Shown here: positions 54,417 through 63,468 of the stretch, in pieces
Layout: each line of letters opens with the position of its first letter
How positions within the stretch are numbered: position 1 is the first letter of the stretch
Source of the DNA: Silicimonas sp963779765
Lineage (GTDB): Bacteria > Pseudomonadota > Alphaproteobacteria > Rhodobacterales > Rhodobacteraceae
Assembly (NCBI GenBank): GCA_963779765.1
Contig: CAVZZP010000001.1
Location: forward strand, 558,001 to 622,000
Reading direction: 5' to 3'
Length of the DNA stretch: 64,000 nt
Notes under the pieces: generated by a model
The model's input: the letters and a program-made list of their open reading frames with translations, nothing else
What the model was told of the DNA's origin: nothing
Database searches by the model: none
Made by a program: the position numbers and the translations under genes

Positions 54417-55749
54417 ATGCCCGCCTCCCCCGCTGACAGCGCGATCTACGGCAAGCTTTTCGGCGACGCCGAGGTCGGACAGCTTTTCACCGACAGTGCC
54501 GAAGTCCGGGCGATGATGCTGGTCGAAGGCGCTTTGGCCAAGGTTCAGGGCGAGCTTGGGCTGATCCCCGAGATCTCGGCCCGCGCAATCCACCGGGCGT
54601 CGATGGAGCTGCAGCTTGACCCGAGTGGTTTGGGGGCAAGCGTCGCGTCGAACGCCGTCCCCGTGCCGGAGTTCGTGGCAATGTTCCGCGTCTGCTATGC
54701 AGGCGCCGGAACACTCGGCGTGGCTGCACTGGGGCGCGACCAGCCAGGACATCATGGACACCGGGCAGGCGCTGAGACTGCGGCAGGCGCTGGCGATCCT
54801 CGACACCCGGCTGTTGCGAACGGCGAAGGCGCTGGCGACGCTGGCCGAGACCCATGCCGCGACGCCGATGGCTGCCCGCACTTACGGGCAGGCTGCTGTG
54901 GTGACCTCGTTCGGAGCCGTCGCGGCTTCATGGGGCGCCCCCCTGCTGCGACACCGGGCGCGGCTGCGCGCGGTCCGCGAGGACGTGCAGATCGTCAGCC
55001 TCTCGGGCGCGGCGGGCACGCTGTCCGCCATGGGCGACCGAGGACCCAAGGTGCGCGCCGCCTTGGCCGAGGCCTTGGGCCTGCGCGACCCGCAAGCGAG
55101 CTGGCACAGCGAAAGGGACGGGATTGCGGCGCTTGCGGGCTGGCTGACGGGTGTAGCCGGATCGCTCGGGAAAATGGGCGAAGACCTTCTGACGCTGACG
55201 CTTTCCGGCCTGAACGAGGTGCGGCTCGGCGCGGGCGGCGGCTCGTCGACCATGCCGCAGAAATCGAACCCCGTCTTGCCCTCCGTCCTGTCGGCCCTCG
55301 CACGTCAGACGGCGGCGCTGAACGGGGCGATCCAGTCGGCCCTGCCCCATCGCCAGCAGAGGGACGCCGCCGCCTGGCTGACCGAGTGGATGAGCCTGCC
55401 GCAGCTCGTGATCCTGACGGGTCGTGCGCTGTCCATCGCCGAAGACCTGGCGAACACTCTGACGCCCGACGAAAGCGCAATGCAGGCCCAGATCGAAGCC
55501 ACCGGCGGAATGATCTTCGCCGAGGCCCTCAGCTTCGCGCTGGCGGCGGCGATGCCGCGACCCGAGGCACAGGCGGCCTCGAAAAAGCTGGTCGGACGCG
55601 CGAAAGACACGGGACGCCCGCTCGGAGACATCGCGCGTGAGGCGCACCCCGACGTCGACCTCTCGGCGGTGTTCGATCCCGCCAGCCAACTCGGCACCGC
55701 CCCCGCCGAGGCGCGCGCCTTTGCGAAGGCGGCGCGGTCGGAGGCATGA
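54417..55749 (+). pseudogene. pcaB: 3-carboxy-cis,cis-muconate cycloisomerase, frameshifted (+1)
   Basis: Fumarase/aspartase-superfamily enzyme. From the ATG at 54417 the first 91 residues are in frame up to PEFVAMFR. One extra base near 54690 shifts the frame, and the rest reads SAMQAPEHSAWLHWGATSQDIMDTG (catalytic region) and GAGGGSSTMPQKSNPVLP (superfamily signature loop) to a stop at 55749. The span is one over a multiple of three, giving 443 residues. It lactonises carboxymuconate, the product of PcaGH. It is the last gene of the pca run. Confidence 0.92.
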
Positions 55750-55777
55750 CGCGCGCCGCCCCGCCCCGCACCCGCGT

Positions 55778-56587
55778 CTAGTCGGCGTGGAAAACGCCGG
55801 TGAAGTCAATATCCGCACCCAGTTCGGTGGCATGACCTGAATAGGTTCCGCCCACGATCTGCGCGGCGTCGCCGTAGAAACGTCCGCTCGTCGATCCGTC
55901 GATCAAGGTAGCTGTCGGACTGTTCATCAGCAGGGGCGCCGAAAAGCCATTGCCGGAAATCGGCGTAGGACCGTCGATGGACAGCGTCGTCGTCCCGCCC
56001 ACGAACACGTTGCCGTCGATGACCTGCCCCGTGAAGCTGGCGGTCAGGTTCGCCGCTCCGTCCTCGGTGAAGGGCACACCGTCGATCGTCGCGATAAGGG
56101 TAGACGGGCCCGTGTAAACAGCGAAGACGACGCCCTCCGGCAGATCCTCGGGTCGTGTTTCCAAACCGAGGGTGCCGATCGCGAAGCTTAGACCGTTCAG
56201 GCCCTCGCTCGACGCCACGCTGAAGCCTTCGAGATAGTCGTGGCCCCAGTTCTGCGGCTCGACCTCGTAGATCGTGCCGCCGATGTTGCCGGTGAAGACC
56301 CCCGCGACCTCGGTCAGCGAGACGACACCGTCGGGCGTGGTCAGGTCCGCCGTGGTGGCCGACGTGAACTCCAGCGTGTAGGTCCGAAGTCCGGCCGTCG
56401 CGGTCGCAAAGTTGTCCTCGGACTCGAGTTCGGCGGACCTTACGGGGAATTTCAGCCCCACGAGATCGTCGATCGTCGCAGGCGGCGGGCCGTCGGCATA
56501 GACCGCGGTCGATCCTCCGCCTCCACCGCTGCAGCCCGCCAGCGCGGCCAGGGCGAGAGTGCCGAAGATCAGTGCGTTGTGTGTCAT
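55778..56587 (-). CDS. TbpB-like surface lipoprotein
   Basis: 269 residues. The signal ends in a strong lipobox (TLALAALAGC), followed by a Gly/Ser linker. The mature protein is beta-rich, and the C-terminal pattern GRFYGDAAQIVGGTYSGHATEL, ending DFTGVF, matches the beta-barrel domain of transferrin-binding-protein-B-like lipoproteins (FxGxxAxExGGxF). These are usually carried to the cell surface by Slam proteins, and no Slam gene is in the window. The ligand is unknown; iron or heme capture is possible. The start ATG at 56587 has an AGGAG site 7 bases upstream. It converges with pcaB. Confidence 0.78.
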   Translation of the reverse strand: MTHNALIFGTLALAALAGCSGGGGGSTAVYADGPPPATIDDLVGLKFPVRSAELESEDNFATATAGLRTYTLEFTSATTADLTTPDGVVSLTEVAGVFTGNIGGTIYEVEPQNWGHDYLEGFSVASSEGLNGLSFAIGTLGLETRPEDLPEGVVFAVYTGPSTLIATIDGVPFTEDGAANLTASFTGQVIDGNVFVGGTTTLSIDGPTPISGNGFSAPLLMNSPTATLIDGSTSGRFYGDAAQIVGGTYSGHATELGADIDFTGVFHAD

Positions 56588-56852
56588 GCGAAAGCTCCTG
56601 CAGTGCGGACGGAGGGTCGGACTGCGACGAAGGCAAGCGTCGTCGGCGACCCACCCGTCGCGCGAAAAAATTTTGTCCGTCAAATGCAGGCTAATTCGGG
56701 CCAAATACCCCGTCCGACGCAACGGGAATCGCGCCGCATTCGCGCCGGAGGATCCTGCGGAATCTCCTCTTGCCAGAGGCGGAATCGGTTTTGCTCTGGC
56801 GAAGCGTCCCGCGTCTTGGCAGGGTCGCGCCGGTACGACTGGAGGACCGACC

Positions 56853-57929
56853 ATGACCCGCATCCGCGCCGCCGTCTGCACCGCCTTCGGAGAGCCTCTG
56901 CGCATCGAAGAGCTGGACCTGGCCGCGCCCGAGGGCCGCGAAGTGGAGGTGACGCTGGAGGCCTGTGCGATCTGCCACTCGGACATCACCTATGCCGAAG
57001 GCCGCTGGGGCGGCCCGTTGCCGGCGGTCTACGGCCACGAAGCGGCGGGCCGCGTGACGGCGACCGGCCCCGACACGGCAGGCGTGTCGGTCGGAGACCG
57101 GGTGATCGTGACCCTGATCCGCTCTTGCGGAACCTGCGTCTCCTGCGCCACGGGGCAGCCTTACATCTGCTACGACGCGAAGCGCACGGCACCCCTCACC
57201 CGGCCGGACGGAACTGCCGTGTTCCAGGCGATGAACTGCGGCGCCTTCGCCGACAAGGTCGTGGTCGATCCCAGCCAGCTCGCGCAGGTGCCGGACGAAA
57301 TGCCGCTCGACGTCGCCTCGCTCCTCTCCTGCGGCGTCATCACAGGTGTGGGTGCGGCGGTGAACGCGGGTCGTGTGCGAGCGGGCGAGGATGTGGTGGT
57401 GATCGGCGCGGGCGGCGTGGGCCTCAACGCGATCCAGGGCGCGCGCATCGCAGGCGCACGGCGCATCGTGGCCGTCGACATGCTGCCCGAAAAGCTCGAC
57501 GACGCGCGCGCCTTCGGAGCGACCGACGGCATCCTCGCGTCCGAGGACAAACCCTGGGAGCGGCTTGTGGCGCTTACCGGCCGGCTGGCCGATTGCGTTC
57601 TCGTCACCGTGGGCCACACCGGCGCCTACGATCAGGCGCCGCGTTACATCGGGCCGAACGGGCGGCTCGTGATGGTGGGGATGCCGGGCAACGACCGGAT
57701 GTCCTCCTATGCCCCCGACATGATCGCCAGCTACGGGCAAAGCCTGATCGGGACCAAGATGGGGGACACTGTGCTGGCGCGGGACATCCCGTGGATGTGC
57801 GACCTCTACCTTCAGGGCCGCCTGAAGCTCGACGAGCTGATCTCGAACCGCTGGCCGCTGGAGCGCATCAACGAAGCCATCGCAGACACGAAGGCGGGCC
57901 GCGCCCGGCGCAACGTCATCGTGTTCTAG
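56853..57929 (+). CDS. zinc-dependent alcohol dehydrogenase (class III-like)
   Basis: 358 residues. The catalytic zinc site is C41 (CAICHSDI) with H62/E63 in YGHEAAG; the structural zinc Cys are 92, 95, 98 and 106 (SCGTCVSCATGQPYIC); the NAD loop is VVVIGAGGVGLNAIQGA. It resembles S-(hydroxymethyl)glutathione and aryl-alcohol dehydrogenases. The exact substrate is unknown. A GGAGG site lies 6 bases before the ATG. The 56588-56852 gap holds only the two divergent promoters. Confidence 0.87.
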   Translation: MTRIRAAVCTAFGEPLRIEELDLAAPEGREVEVTLEACAICHSDITYAEGRWGGPLPAVYGHEAAGRVTATGPDTAGVSVGDRVIVTLIRSCGTCVSCATGQPYICYDAKRTAPLTRPDGTAVFQAMNCGAFADKVVVDPSQLAQVPDEMPLDVASLLSCGVITGVGAAVNAGRVRAGEDVVVIGAGGVGLNAIQGARIAGARRIVAVDMLPEKLDDARAFGATDGILASEDKPWERLVALTGRLADCVLVTVGHTGAYDQAPRYIGPNGRLVMVGMPGNDRMSSYAPDMIASYGQSLIGTKMGDTVLARDIPWMCDLYLQGRLKLDELISNRWPLERINEAIADTKAGRARRNVIVF

Positions 57930-57933
57930 GGCG

Positions 57934-58368
57934 TCAGCCCTCGTCCCACTCGTACATCACGATGTCACCGGTCTCGCGCCCGCGCAGCGCCGAATAAAGT
58001 GCGCGCGCTTCGACGTTGTCGCCCTCCGTCGCCACCCAGATCGCCGCGCAGCCCCTGTCGCGCGCAAGGTCCCTGATCCGCTCGACCAGCCGGCGGCCGA
58101 TCCCCTGGCGTCGATAATCTTCGTGGACCGAAACCTCATTGACGAAAAAGGACGTCGGCTTGTCGGGATGCATCAGCACGGTTCCGGACACGAAGCCCAC
58201 CACCTCGCCCCGGTCCAGCGCCACCACGATATCGTTCACCCGCGTGGCGAGGAACCCGTAGGCCCATCCTGGGTCCACGGGGTTGTCGAAGGTGCCAGGG
58301 CGAACCCGGTCGAGGACGTGCGCCTCCTCTGGACCGAGATTGCGAATGGTGATTGGGTTTGGGGACAT
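57934..58368 (-). CDS. GNAT family N-acetyltransferase (AAC(3)-I-like)
   Basis: 144 residues. The acetyl-CoA loop is VSVHEDYRRQGIGRRLVERI, preceded by SFFVNEVSV and followed by ATEGDNVEARALYSALRGRETGDIVMY. Order and length are close to the AAC(3)-I aminoglycoside acetyltransferase group, but many chromosomal relatives have other substrates, so resistance should not be assumed. It converges with the alcohol dehydrogenase gene, with 4 bases between them. Confidence 0.78.
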   Translation of the reverse strand: MSPNPITIRNLGPEEAHVLDRVRPGTFDNPVDPGWAYGFLATRVNDIVVALDRGEVVGFVSGTVLMHPDKPTSFFVNEVSVHEDYRRQGIGRRLVERIRDLARDRGCAAIWVATEGDNVEARALYSALRGRETGDIVMYEWDEG

Positions 58369-58395
58369 GGTTAACGACGTAAGGGCAAGGTCACG

Positions 58396-59625
58396 GTGAA
58401 ACTTAGCGATATCGACGTGATTGTCACGGCTCCTCCCGCACCGGGCTGGGGCGGGCGCTACTGGATCCTCGTGAAACTGACGACCGACACCGGATTGACC
58501 GGCTGGGGCGAGTGCTATGCCTCCACCGTGGGGCCCGCAGGCGATGACCGCCGTGATCCGCGACGTCTTCGCCCGGCACGTCGAAGGCGAAAGCCCCGAG
58601 AACGTCGAGATGATGTTCCGACGGGTCTATTCTTCCGGCTTCACGCAGCGACCCGACCCGACCGTCATCGGTGCCTTCTCGGGGATCGAGATCGCCTGCT
58701 GGGATATTCTCGGCAAGGACCGCGACCGGCCGGTCTGGGCGCTGATGGGCGGACGTATGAACGATCGCGTTCGCGCCTACACTTACCTCTATCCGATGGA
58801 CAAACACCCTTTGCCGGCCTTTTGGGGCGACGCCGACATGGCGGCCGAGGCGGCGCTCGACCTCGTCGGCAAGGGATGGACGGCGCTCAAGTTCGATCCT
58901 GCCGGGCCCTACACCATCCGGGGCGGACACCAGCCGTCGCTTTTCGACATCGAAACCAGCGCCGCCTTCTGCGCCACACTCCGCAAGGCGGTCGGCCCGC
59001 GCACCGATCTTCTCTTCGGCACCCACGGTCAGTTCACCGCCTCGGGCGCCATCCGGCTGGCGCGCGCGATCGTCGCCACCGATCCGCTCTGGTTCGAAGA
59101 GCCGGTGCCGCCCGACGACTGGGAAGGGCTGAGGAAGGTCGCCCGCGCCACCTCGATCCCCGTCGCCACGGGCGAACGGCTCGACCAAAGGCCGAGTTCG
59201 CCCAGGCCTTGCGCGCCGGCGCGTCGATCCTGCAACCCGCGCTCGGCCGCGCGGGCGGTCTGTGGGAGGGCAAGAAGATCGCCACCCTTGCCGAAGCGGC
59301 CGGGGCGCAGATCGCGCCGCACCTCTACGCGGGGCCCGTCGAATGGGCGGCGAACATCCACCTCGCCGTGACCTGCCCGAACCTCCTCATGGCCGAGACG
59401 ATAGAAACGCCCTTCCACGACGCGCTCATCAAGGGCGCGATCCGGGTCGAAGACGGCCACATCGCAGCGCCCGAAGCGCCGGGCCTGGGCATCGAGGTCG
59501 ACGAGGCGCTGGCGCGCGCTCATCCCTACAAGGGCGACGGCCTTCACCTCCAGATGCAGGAAGCGCCGATTTCCTACGCCGCACCGAACCTCTTCGAAGG
59601 CGGCGCGCCGGTAAAGCGCGCCTGA
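58396..59625 (+). pseudogene. dgoD: D-galactonate dehydratase family protein, two compensating frameshifts
   Basis: Enolase-superfamily enzyme starting at GTG 58396. Segment 1 (WILVKLTTDTGLTGWGECYASTVGP) leaves frame at a CCC run near 58545. Segment 2 runs in the next frame (PQAMTAVIRDVFARHVEG, GIEIACWDILGKD, the family motif TALKFDPAGPYTIRGGHQPSL, LLFGTHGQFTASGA, LWFEEPVPPDDW, SIPVATGERL) and returns near 59189, where one missing A in an A-run explains the step. Segment 3 (KAEFAQALRAGASILQ, IAPHLYAGPVEWAANIHLA) ends at 59625. The shifts are +1 and -1. It dehydrates galactonate to 2-dehydro-3-deoxygalactonate, the DgoK substrate encoded 16 kb upstream. Confidence 0.85.
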
Positions 59626-59626
59626 G

Positions 59627-59652
59627 CCTTCTTCTGTCCCGAAATACTCCGG
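59627..59652. repeat. intergenic 26-nt motif, copy 2
   Basis: Begins CCTTCTTCTGTCC and ends AATACTCCGG, like copy 1 at 7185-7210. It starts two bases after the dgoD stop and precedes a GC hairpin, again between convergent genes. Confidence 0.7.
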
Positions 59653-59661
59653 AGGGGGCCT

Positions 59662-59682
59662 GGGGGAGGCAGCGCCTCCCCC
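59662..59682. terminator. GC hairpin between dgoD and kpsT-like gene
   Basis: Perfect nine-base stem GGGGGAGGC/GCCTCCCCC with an AGC loop, seven bases before the stop of the convergent ABC transporter gene. Likely a two-sided terminator; no T-run is present. Confidence 0.65.
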
Positions 59683-59689
59683 TCACCGC

Positions 59690-60346
59690 TTATCGCCCGA
59701 GCATCCGGTGGTGGACCGAAAGCGCCTCGTCGATGTCGTCGAACCAGGCCGCGCGACCCTCCTCCAGGATCACACCCGACTGGCAGACCCGGCGCAGGAA
59801 ACCCGCGCTGTGCGACACGACGACGGCGCCCGCTTGGCGCAAACGGTCCACCAGCGCTTCCTCGCACCGTGCCCGGAACTCGGCGTCGCCGACGGCGGTG
59901 ACCTCGTCGATCAGGTAGGTGTCGAAGGCGATGCCCATGGACAGCGCGAAGCCCAGACGCGCGCGCATCCCCTGGCTGTAGCCGCGGACGGGCAGCGCCA
60001 GCTTTTCGCCAAGCCCCGAGAACCCGCGGACCGAATCGACCAGTGCATCGCTGTCGATCCCATAGAGTCGCGCGACGAAACGGACGTTCTGCACCCCCGT
60101 GAGATCGCCGTGGAAACTGCCTGCGAAGCCGACCGGCCAGGACACGGTGCCCGCGATCTCGATGTGTCCCGACGCCGGCTTCAGCGTGCCGGCGATCATC
60201 CGCAGAAGCGTCGACTTCCCCGCCCCGTTCCGACCGAGCAGAGCGACCGAGGCCCCTCGGGGAAACGCCAGGCTCAACCGGTCCGCGACGACGGTCTCGA
60301 CCCCGCCCGCGTGGAAGGACTTCGAGACCTCATGCAGACGGATCAT
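59690..60346 (-). CDS. polysaccharide export ABC transporter ATP-binding protein (KpsT-like)
   Basis: 218 residues from the ATG at 60346. Walker A is GRNGAGKST (38-46), the signature is VRGYSQGMRARLGFALS and Walker B TYLIDEVTAVGD, with the switch His in VVSHSAGF. The SxGM signature variant and short length are typical of capsule exporters. It pairs with the KpsM-like permease at 61553. Its start overlaps the kpsE-like stop (ATGA). Confidence 0.9.
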   Translation of the reverse strand: MIRLHEVSKSFHAGGVETVVADRLSLAFPRGASVALLGRNGAGKSTLLRMIAGTLKPASGHIEIAGTVSWPVGFAGSFHGDLTGVQNVRFVARLYGIDSDALVDSVRGFSGLGEKLALPVRGYSQGMRARLGFALSMGIAFDTYLIDEVTAVGDAEFRARCEEALVDRLRQAGAVVVSHSAGFLRRVCQSGVILEEGRAAWFDDIDEALSVHHRMLGR

Positions 60347-61521
60347 CGTCGGTCGCGGATCGAGTAGTACAGCAGGACGACGACGCACCAACCCGACAGG
60401 AGAAAGAACGCAAGCGCCGCGAGAAGGACCTCCTTCCGCGGAAACTCGGAGGCTTCCGCAGTAGTCGGACGAATATAGGCGGCAAGGTACCGGCTCTTGC
60501 GGCGCGCCTCGGCCTGCGCCTGGTCATAGGCCGCAAGAGCGACGGTGTAGGCCTGCTCGGCGAACTGGCGATCCACGGCCAGGCGTTCGTACTCGGCCAG
60601 AAGCGTGGCGTAGTCCTGCCCGCCCTCGCCGGTGCCCACGCCCAACTTGCGCCGCTCTTCGGCGATGCGCGCCTCGATGACGCGGATGCGCAGGTCGGCC
60701 TGCTGGATGCGGGGGTCGCTGTCCCGCGTGCTGTCGCGCAGAAGGTCCGCCGCGATCAGCGCTTCGGCGAGTTGCGTCTCGAGCGTCGACAGAAGGCCCA
60801 TCTGCCCCTGAAGGTCGGCGGTCGGATCGACGATTTGCGTGCGCGAACGGTACGCCGTGACCGCCTCACGTGCGGACTTCAGCCTTTCGACGGCGCGGGC
60901 AAGCTCGGCCTCGGCGAAGGCGATGGTGTCGGCGCGCGCGATGGCGGACAGGTCCTCGACCAGCCGCGCGCTTTCGTCGAACACCGCGGTGGTGATCCGC
61001 CGCGCGTCCTCGGGCGCGAAGGCCAGGGCGCGGACCTCGATCAGTTCGGTCGACGTATCGTAGGTGACCCGCACCATGCGGCGCCAGAAGTCGCGCAGAT
61101 CCTCGACCGTGCCCGACGCCTCGTGCGCGAAAACCGGATCATCGTCCGGCCGCGACCATAGTGTCGACAGTCCGATCCGCGCCTCGAGCGTCTCGACGAT
61201 CTCCTGGCTCTGGATGAATTCATACAGGATGTCGCTGTCCGAGCTGCCCGACGAGGAGATGTCGGCGATGCCGCCGAAAAGCTCGATCGGAGAGGCGACC
61301 TCTTCCTTCCTGACCGAAAATCCGACGGTCGACGCGTACTGGTCCGCAGCGACCCACCAGAGATACCACGCCGCCACCGCAAGGGGGGCCGCGACCGTGA
61401 CGAGAAACAGCGTGGCCAGCCCATAGTGTCGAGCGCGCGCCCGCGACGGCGGCGCCGGCTGCGGCAGAAGCGTCAGGCGAGGAGCGCTCGGGTCGGCGAA
61501 AGAGCTGTCAGGGGCGGCCAT
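60343..61521 (-). CDS. capsule polysaccharide export inner-membrane protein (KpsE/Wzz-like)
   Basis: 392 residues from the ATG at 61521. A cytoplasmic Pro-rich start is followed by a first membrane helix (LATLFLVTVAAPLAVAAWYLWW), a periplasmic domain with QYASTVGFSVRKEE, long coiled-coil helices (FAEAELARAVERLKSAREAV; LRIRVIEARIAEERRKL), and a second helix (VLLAALAFFLLSGWCVVVLLYY). This is the polysaccharide co-polymerase layout that links the ABC transporter to the outer-membrane channel. An ATG at 61539 is an alternative start. Confidence 0.88.
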   Translation of the reverse strand: MAAPDSSFADPSAPRLTLLPQPAPPSRARARHYGLATLFLVTVAAPLAVAAWYLWWVAADQYASTVGFSVRKEEVASPIELFGGIADISSSGSSDSDILYEFIQSQEIVETLEARIGLSTLWSRPDDDPVFAHEASGTVEDLRDFWRRMVRVTYDTSTELIEVRALAFAPEDARRITTAVFDESARLVEDLSAIARADTIAFAEAELARAVERLKSAREAVTAYRSRTQIVDPTADLQGQMGLLSTLETQLAEALIAADLLRDSTRDSDPRIQQADLRIRVIEARIAEERRKLGVGTGEGGQDYATLLAEYERLAVDRQFAEQAYTVALAAYDQAQAEARRKSRYLAAYIRPTTAEASEFPRKEVLLAALAFFLLSGWCVVVLLYYSIRDRR

Positions 61522-61552
61522 GCGCGGCACTCCGTTCACGGATTGGAAAGGA

Positions 61553-62398
61553 ATGCGGCATATCGACGGGGCGCCTGATCAGGGGGCCCCATTGATCCGC
61601 ACCGCACAGGAGACCGCCCTTGCCGCGCGCGCCCCGCGCCACTGGACGGCGCGCGCCCTCGTCGCCCTTGTGTTGCGCGAAATGTCGACGACCTATGGAC
61701 GGTCCCCGGGCGGCTATCTCTGGGCAGTTGCCGAACCCGTGGCCGCCATCGCCCTTCTGTCCTTCGCCTTCTCGCTCGCGTTCCGGGCGCCGTCCCTCGG
61801 CGACAGCTTCCCGCTGTTCTACGCCACGGGCTACCTGCCCTACATGCTGTTCCACGACACGGCGGGACGGGTCGCCACGGCGGTTCGCTTTTCCAAGCCG
61901 CTGATGAACTTCGGCGCCGTCACCTGGGCCGACATCCTTCTGGCGCGCTTCCTTCTGTCCGTCTTCACCCATGTCGTGATCGCGATCCTGATCCTCGCGG
62001 CGCTCCTGCCGCTTGCCGATCTGCACTATGTCGCTGACCCCGCAAGCCTCGCCGGCGCGATGGCCATGGCTGCGATCCTCGCCCTCGGGGTGGGAAGCCT
62101 GAACGCCTACCTCTTTCTGGCCTTCCCCGCCTGGGAAAGGGTGTGGACGGTCCTGACACGCCCCCTTTTCATCGTCTCGGGCATCTTTTTCCTGTTCGAG
62201 GATGTACCGCACGAATACCGCGACCTTCTCTGGTTCAATCCGTTGTTCCACGTCACGGGCGCCATGCGGGCGGGGGTCTATGCCACCTACGAGGGCGCCC
62301 ATGTCTCGCCCGCCTTCGTCTGCGCGACCGGCCTCGGCCTTCTGGTCCTCGGCCTTCTCCTGATGTCGCGTCACGCCAGCGGGCTGATCCACAAATGA
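61553..62398 (+). CDS. polysaccharide export ABC transporter permease (KpsM-like)
   Basis: 281 residues from the ATG at 61553 behind GGAAAGGA. ALVALVLREMSTTYGRSPGGYLWAVAEPVAAI is the conserved N-terminal segment of ABC-2 capsule permeases, followed by six membrane helices. It forms the transporter with the KpsT-like ATPase. It is divergent from the kpsE-like gene with only 31 bases between the start codons, so the two promoters must overlap. A glycosyltransferase gene follows with an ATGA overlap. Confidence 0.88.
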   Translation: MRHIDGAPDQGAPLIRTAQETALAARAPRHWTARALVALVLREMSTTYGRSPGGYLWAVAEPVAAIALLSFAFSLAFRAPSLGDSFPLFYATGYLPYMLFHDTAGRVATAVRFSKPLMNFGAVTWADILLARFLLSVFTHVVIAILILAALLPLADLHYVADPASLAGAMAMAAILALGVGSLNAYLFLAFPAWERVWTVLTRPLFIVSGIFFLFEDVPHEYRDLLWFNPLFHVTGAMRAGVYATYEGAHVSPAFVCATGLGLLVLGLLLMSRHASGLIHK

Positions 62399-63393
62399 CG
62401 CGCATTCTTAAGGAAATCGTTAACCACGATGCTCTGGGACGTCCGGTGCCGATGGCCGAGGAAACGGGGCCGGAGCACGTCCGCATCCTCCTCGGCCTCC
62501 ACGACGGCGCGGCCACGCTCGGCGCGCAACTGGACAGTATCGCCGCGCAGGACCACTCGGACTGGTCGCTGATCCTCTCGGACGACGGAAGCCGCGACGA
62601 CTGGCTGCCGCTGGTGACGGCCTTCGCCGAACGTCGTGCGCCGGGCCGCACCTTCGTCATGCAGGGGCCGGATGCCGGCTTCGCACGGAATTTCCTTGGT
62701 CTTGCGCGCGCCGCAGGGCCGCTGGTGCCTTACGCGGCCTTCTGCGACCAGGACGACGTCTGGACGCCTTGCAAGCTGGCCCGCGCCATCGCGGAGCTGC
62801 GAGAGGTGCCTGAAGGCCGCCCCGGCCTTTATTGCAGCCGTACCGTGATCTGCGGCCCGGACCTTGCGCCGCTGCGGCTGTCGCCCGCGTTTCTTCGGCC
62901 TCCGGCCTTCGCGAATGCGCTGACGCAGAACATCGCAGGTGGAAACACGATGGTGATGAACCGCGCCGCCCTCGATCTCGTGCAGGACACCGCATCGATG
63001 GCGTCGGGCGTCGCGGCGCACGATTGGTGGACCTACCTGATCGTCACCGGTGCCGGCGGCGAGGTTCTCTACGACAGCCTGCCCACCGTCCACTACCGCC
63101 AGCACGCTTCGAACCTGATCGGCGCCAATGACACGTTGGCGGCAGGACTGAGGCGGGTCGCAGGCGTCCTGTCGGGCCGCTACCGCGACTGGAACGGCGC
63201 GAATGTTGCCGCGCTTCGGCGTGCGGGCCACTTGCTGACGCCCGAGGCGAAAGTGACGCTCGATCGCTTCGCCGACGGCCGGCGCGGCTCCCTTCCACAG
63301 CGTCTCAAGGCCCTGCGCGCGTCAGGCGTCTATCGCCAGCGCCGTCGGGGCACTGTGGCGCTTTGGCTTGCCGCCGTCGCGGGCCGCCTGTAA
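62395..63393 (+). CDS. family 2 glycosyltransferase
   Basis: 332 residues. GT-A fold signatures are LLGLHDGAATLGAQLDSIAAQ, the nucleotide site SDDGS (62-66) and the metal-binding CDQDDVW (117-123), as in rhamnosyltransferase-like GT2 enzymes. HDWWTYLIVTGAGG and VHYRQHASNLIG follow. The ATG at 62395 overlaps the permease stop (ATGA); an ATG at 62452 would give a more compact start. It probably adds a sugar to the exported polysaccharide. Confidence 0.87.
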   Translation: MTRILKEIVNHDALGRPVPMAEETGPEHVRILLGLHDGAATLGAQLDSIAAQDHSDWSLILSDDGSRDDWLPLVTAFAERRAPGRTFVMQGPDAGFARNFLGLARAAGPLVPYAAFCDQDDVWTPCKLARAIAELREVPEGRPGLYCSRTVICGPDLAPLRLSPAFLRPPAFANALTQNIAGGNTMVMNRAALDLVQDTASMASGVAAHDWWTYLIVTGAGGEVLYDSLPTVHYRQHASNLIGANDTLAAGLRRVAGVLSGRYRDWNGANVAALRRAGHLLTPEAKVTLDRFADGRRGSLPQRLKALRASGVYRQRRRGTVALWLAAVAGRL

Positions 63394-63468
63394 CCCCACG
63401 CGCTTTTCCTTTCGCGACCGGCGGATTACCGCTAGAACCCGACGGATTCGAGTTCACTTGGTGGTGTC

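Noticed and set aside
57934..58368. Aminoglycoside resistance gene
   Set aside because: The resemblance to AAC(3)-I covers general GNAT features; chromosomal relatives with other functions are common, so only the family is called.
62404..62424. TTAA-N8-TTAAC resembling a CtrA site
   Set aside because: The spacer is eight rather than seven bases and it lies inside the glycosyltransferase coding region.
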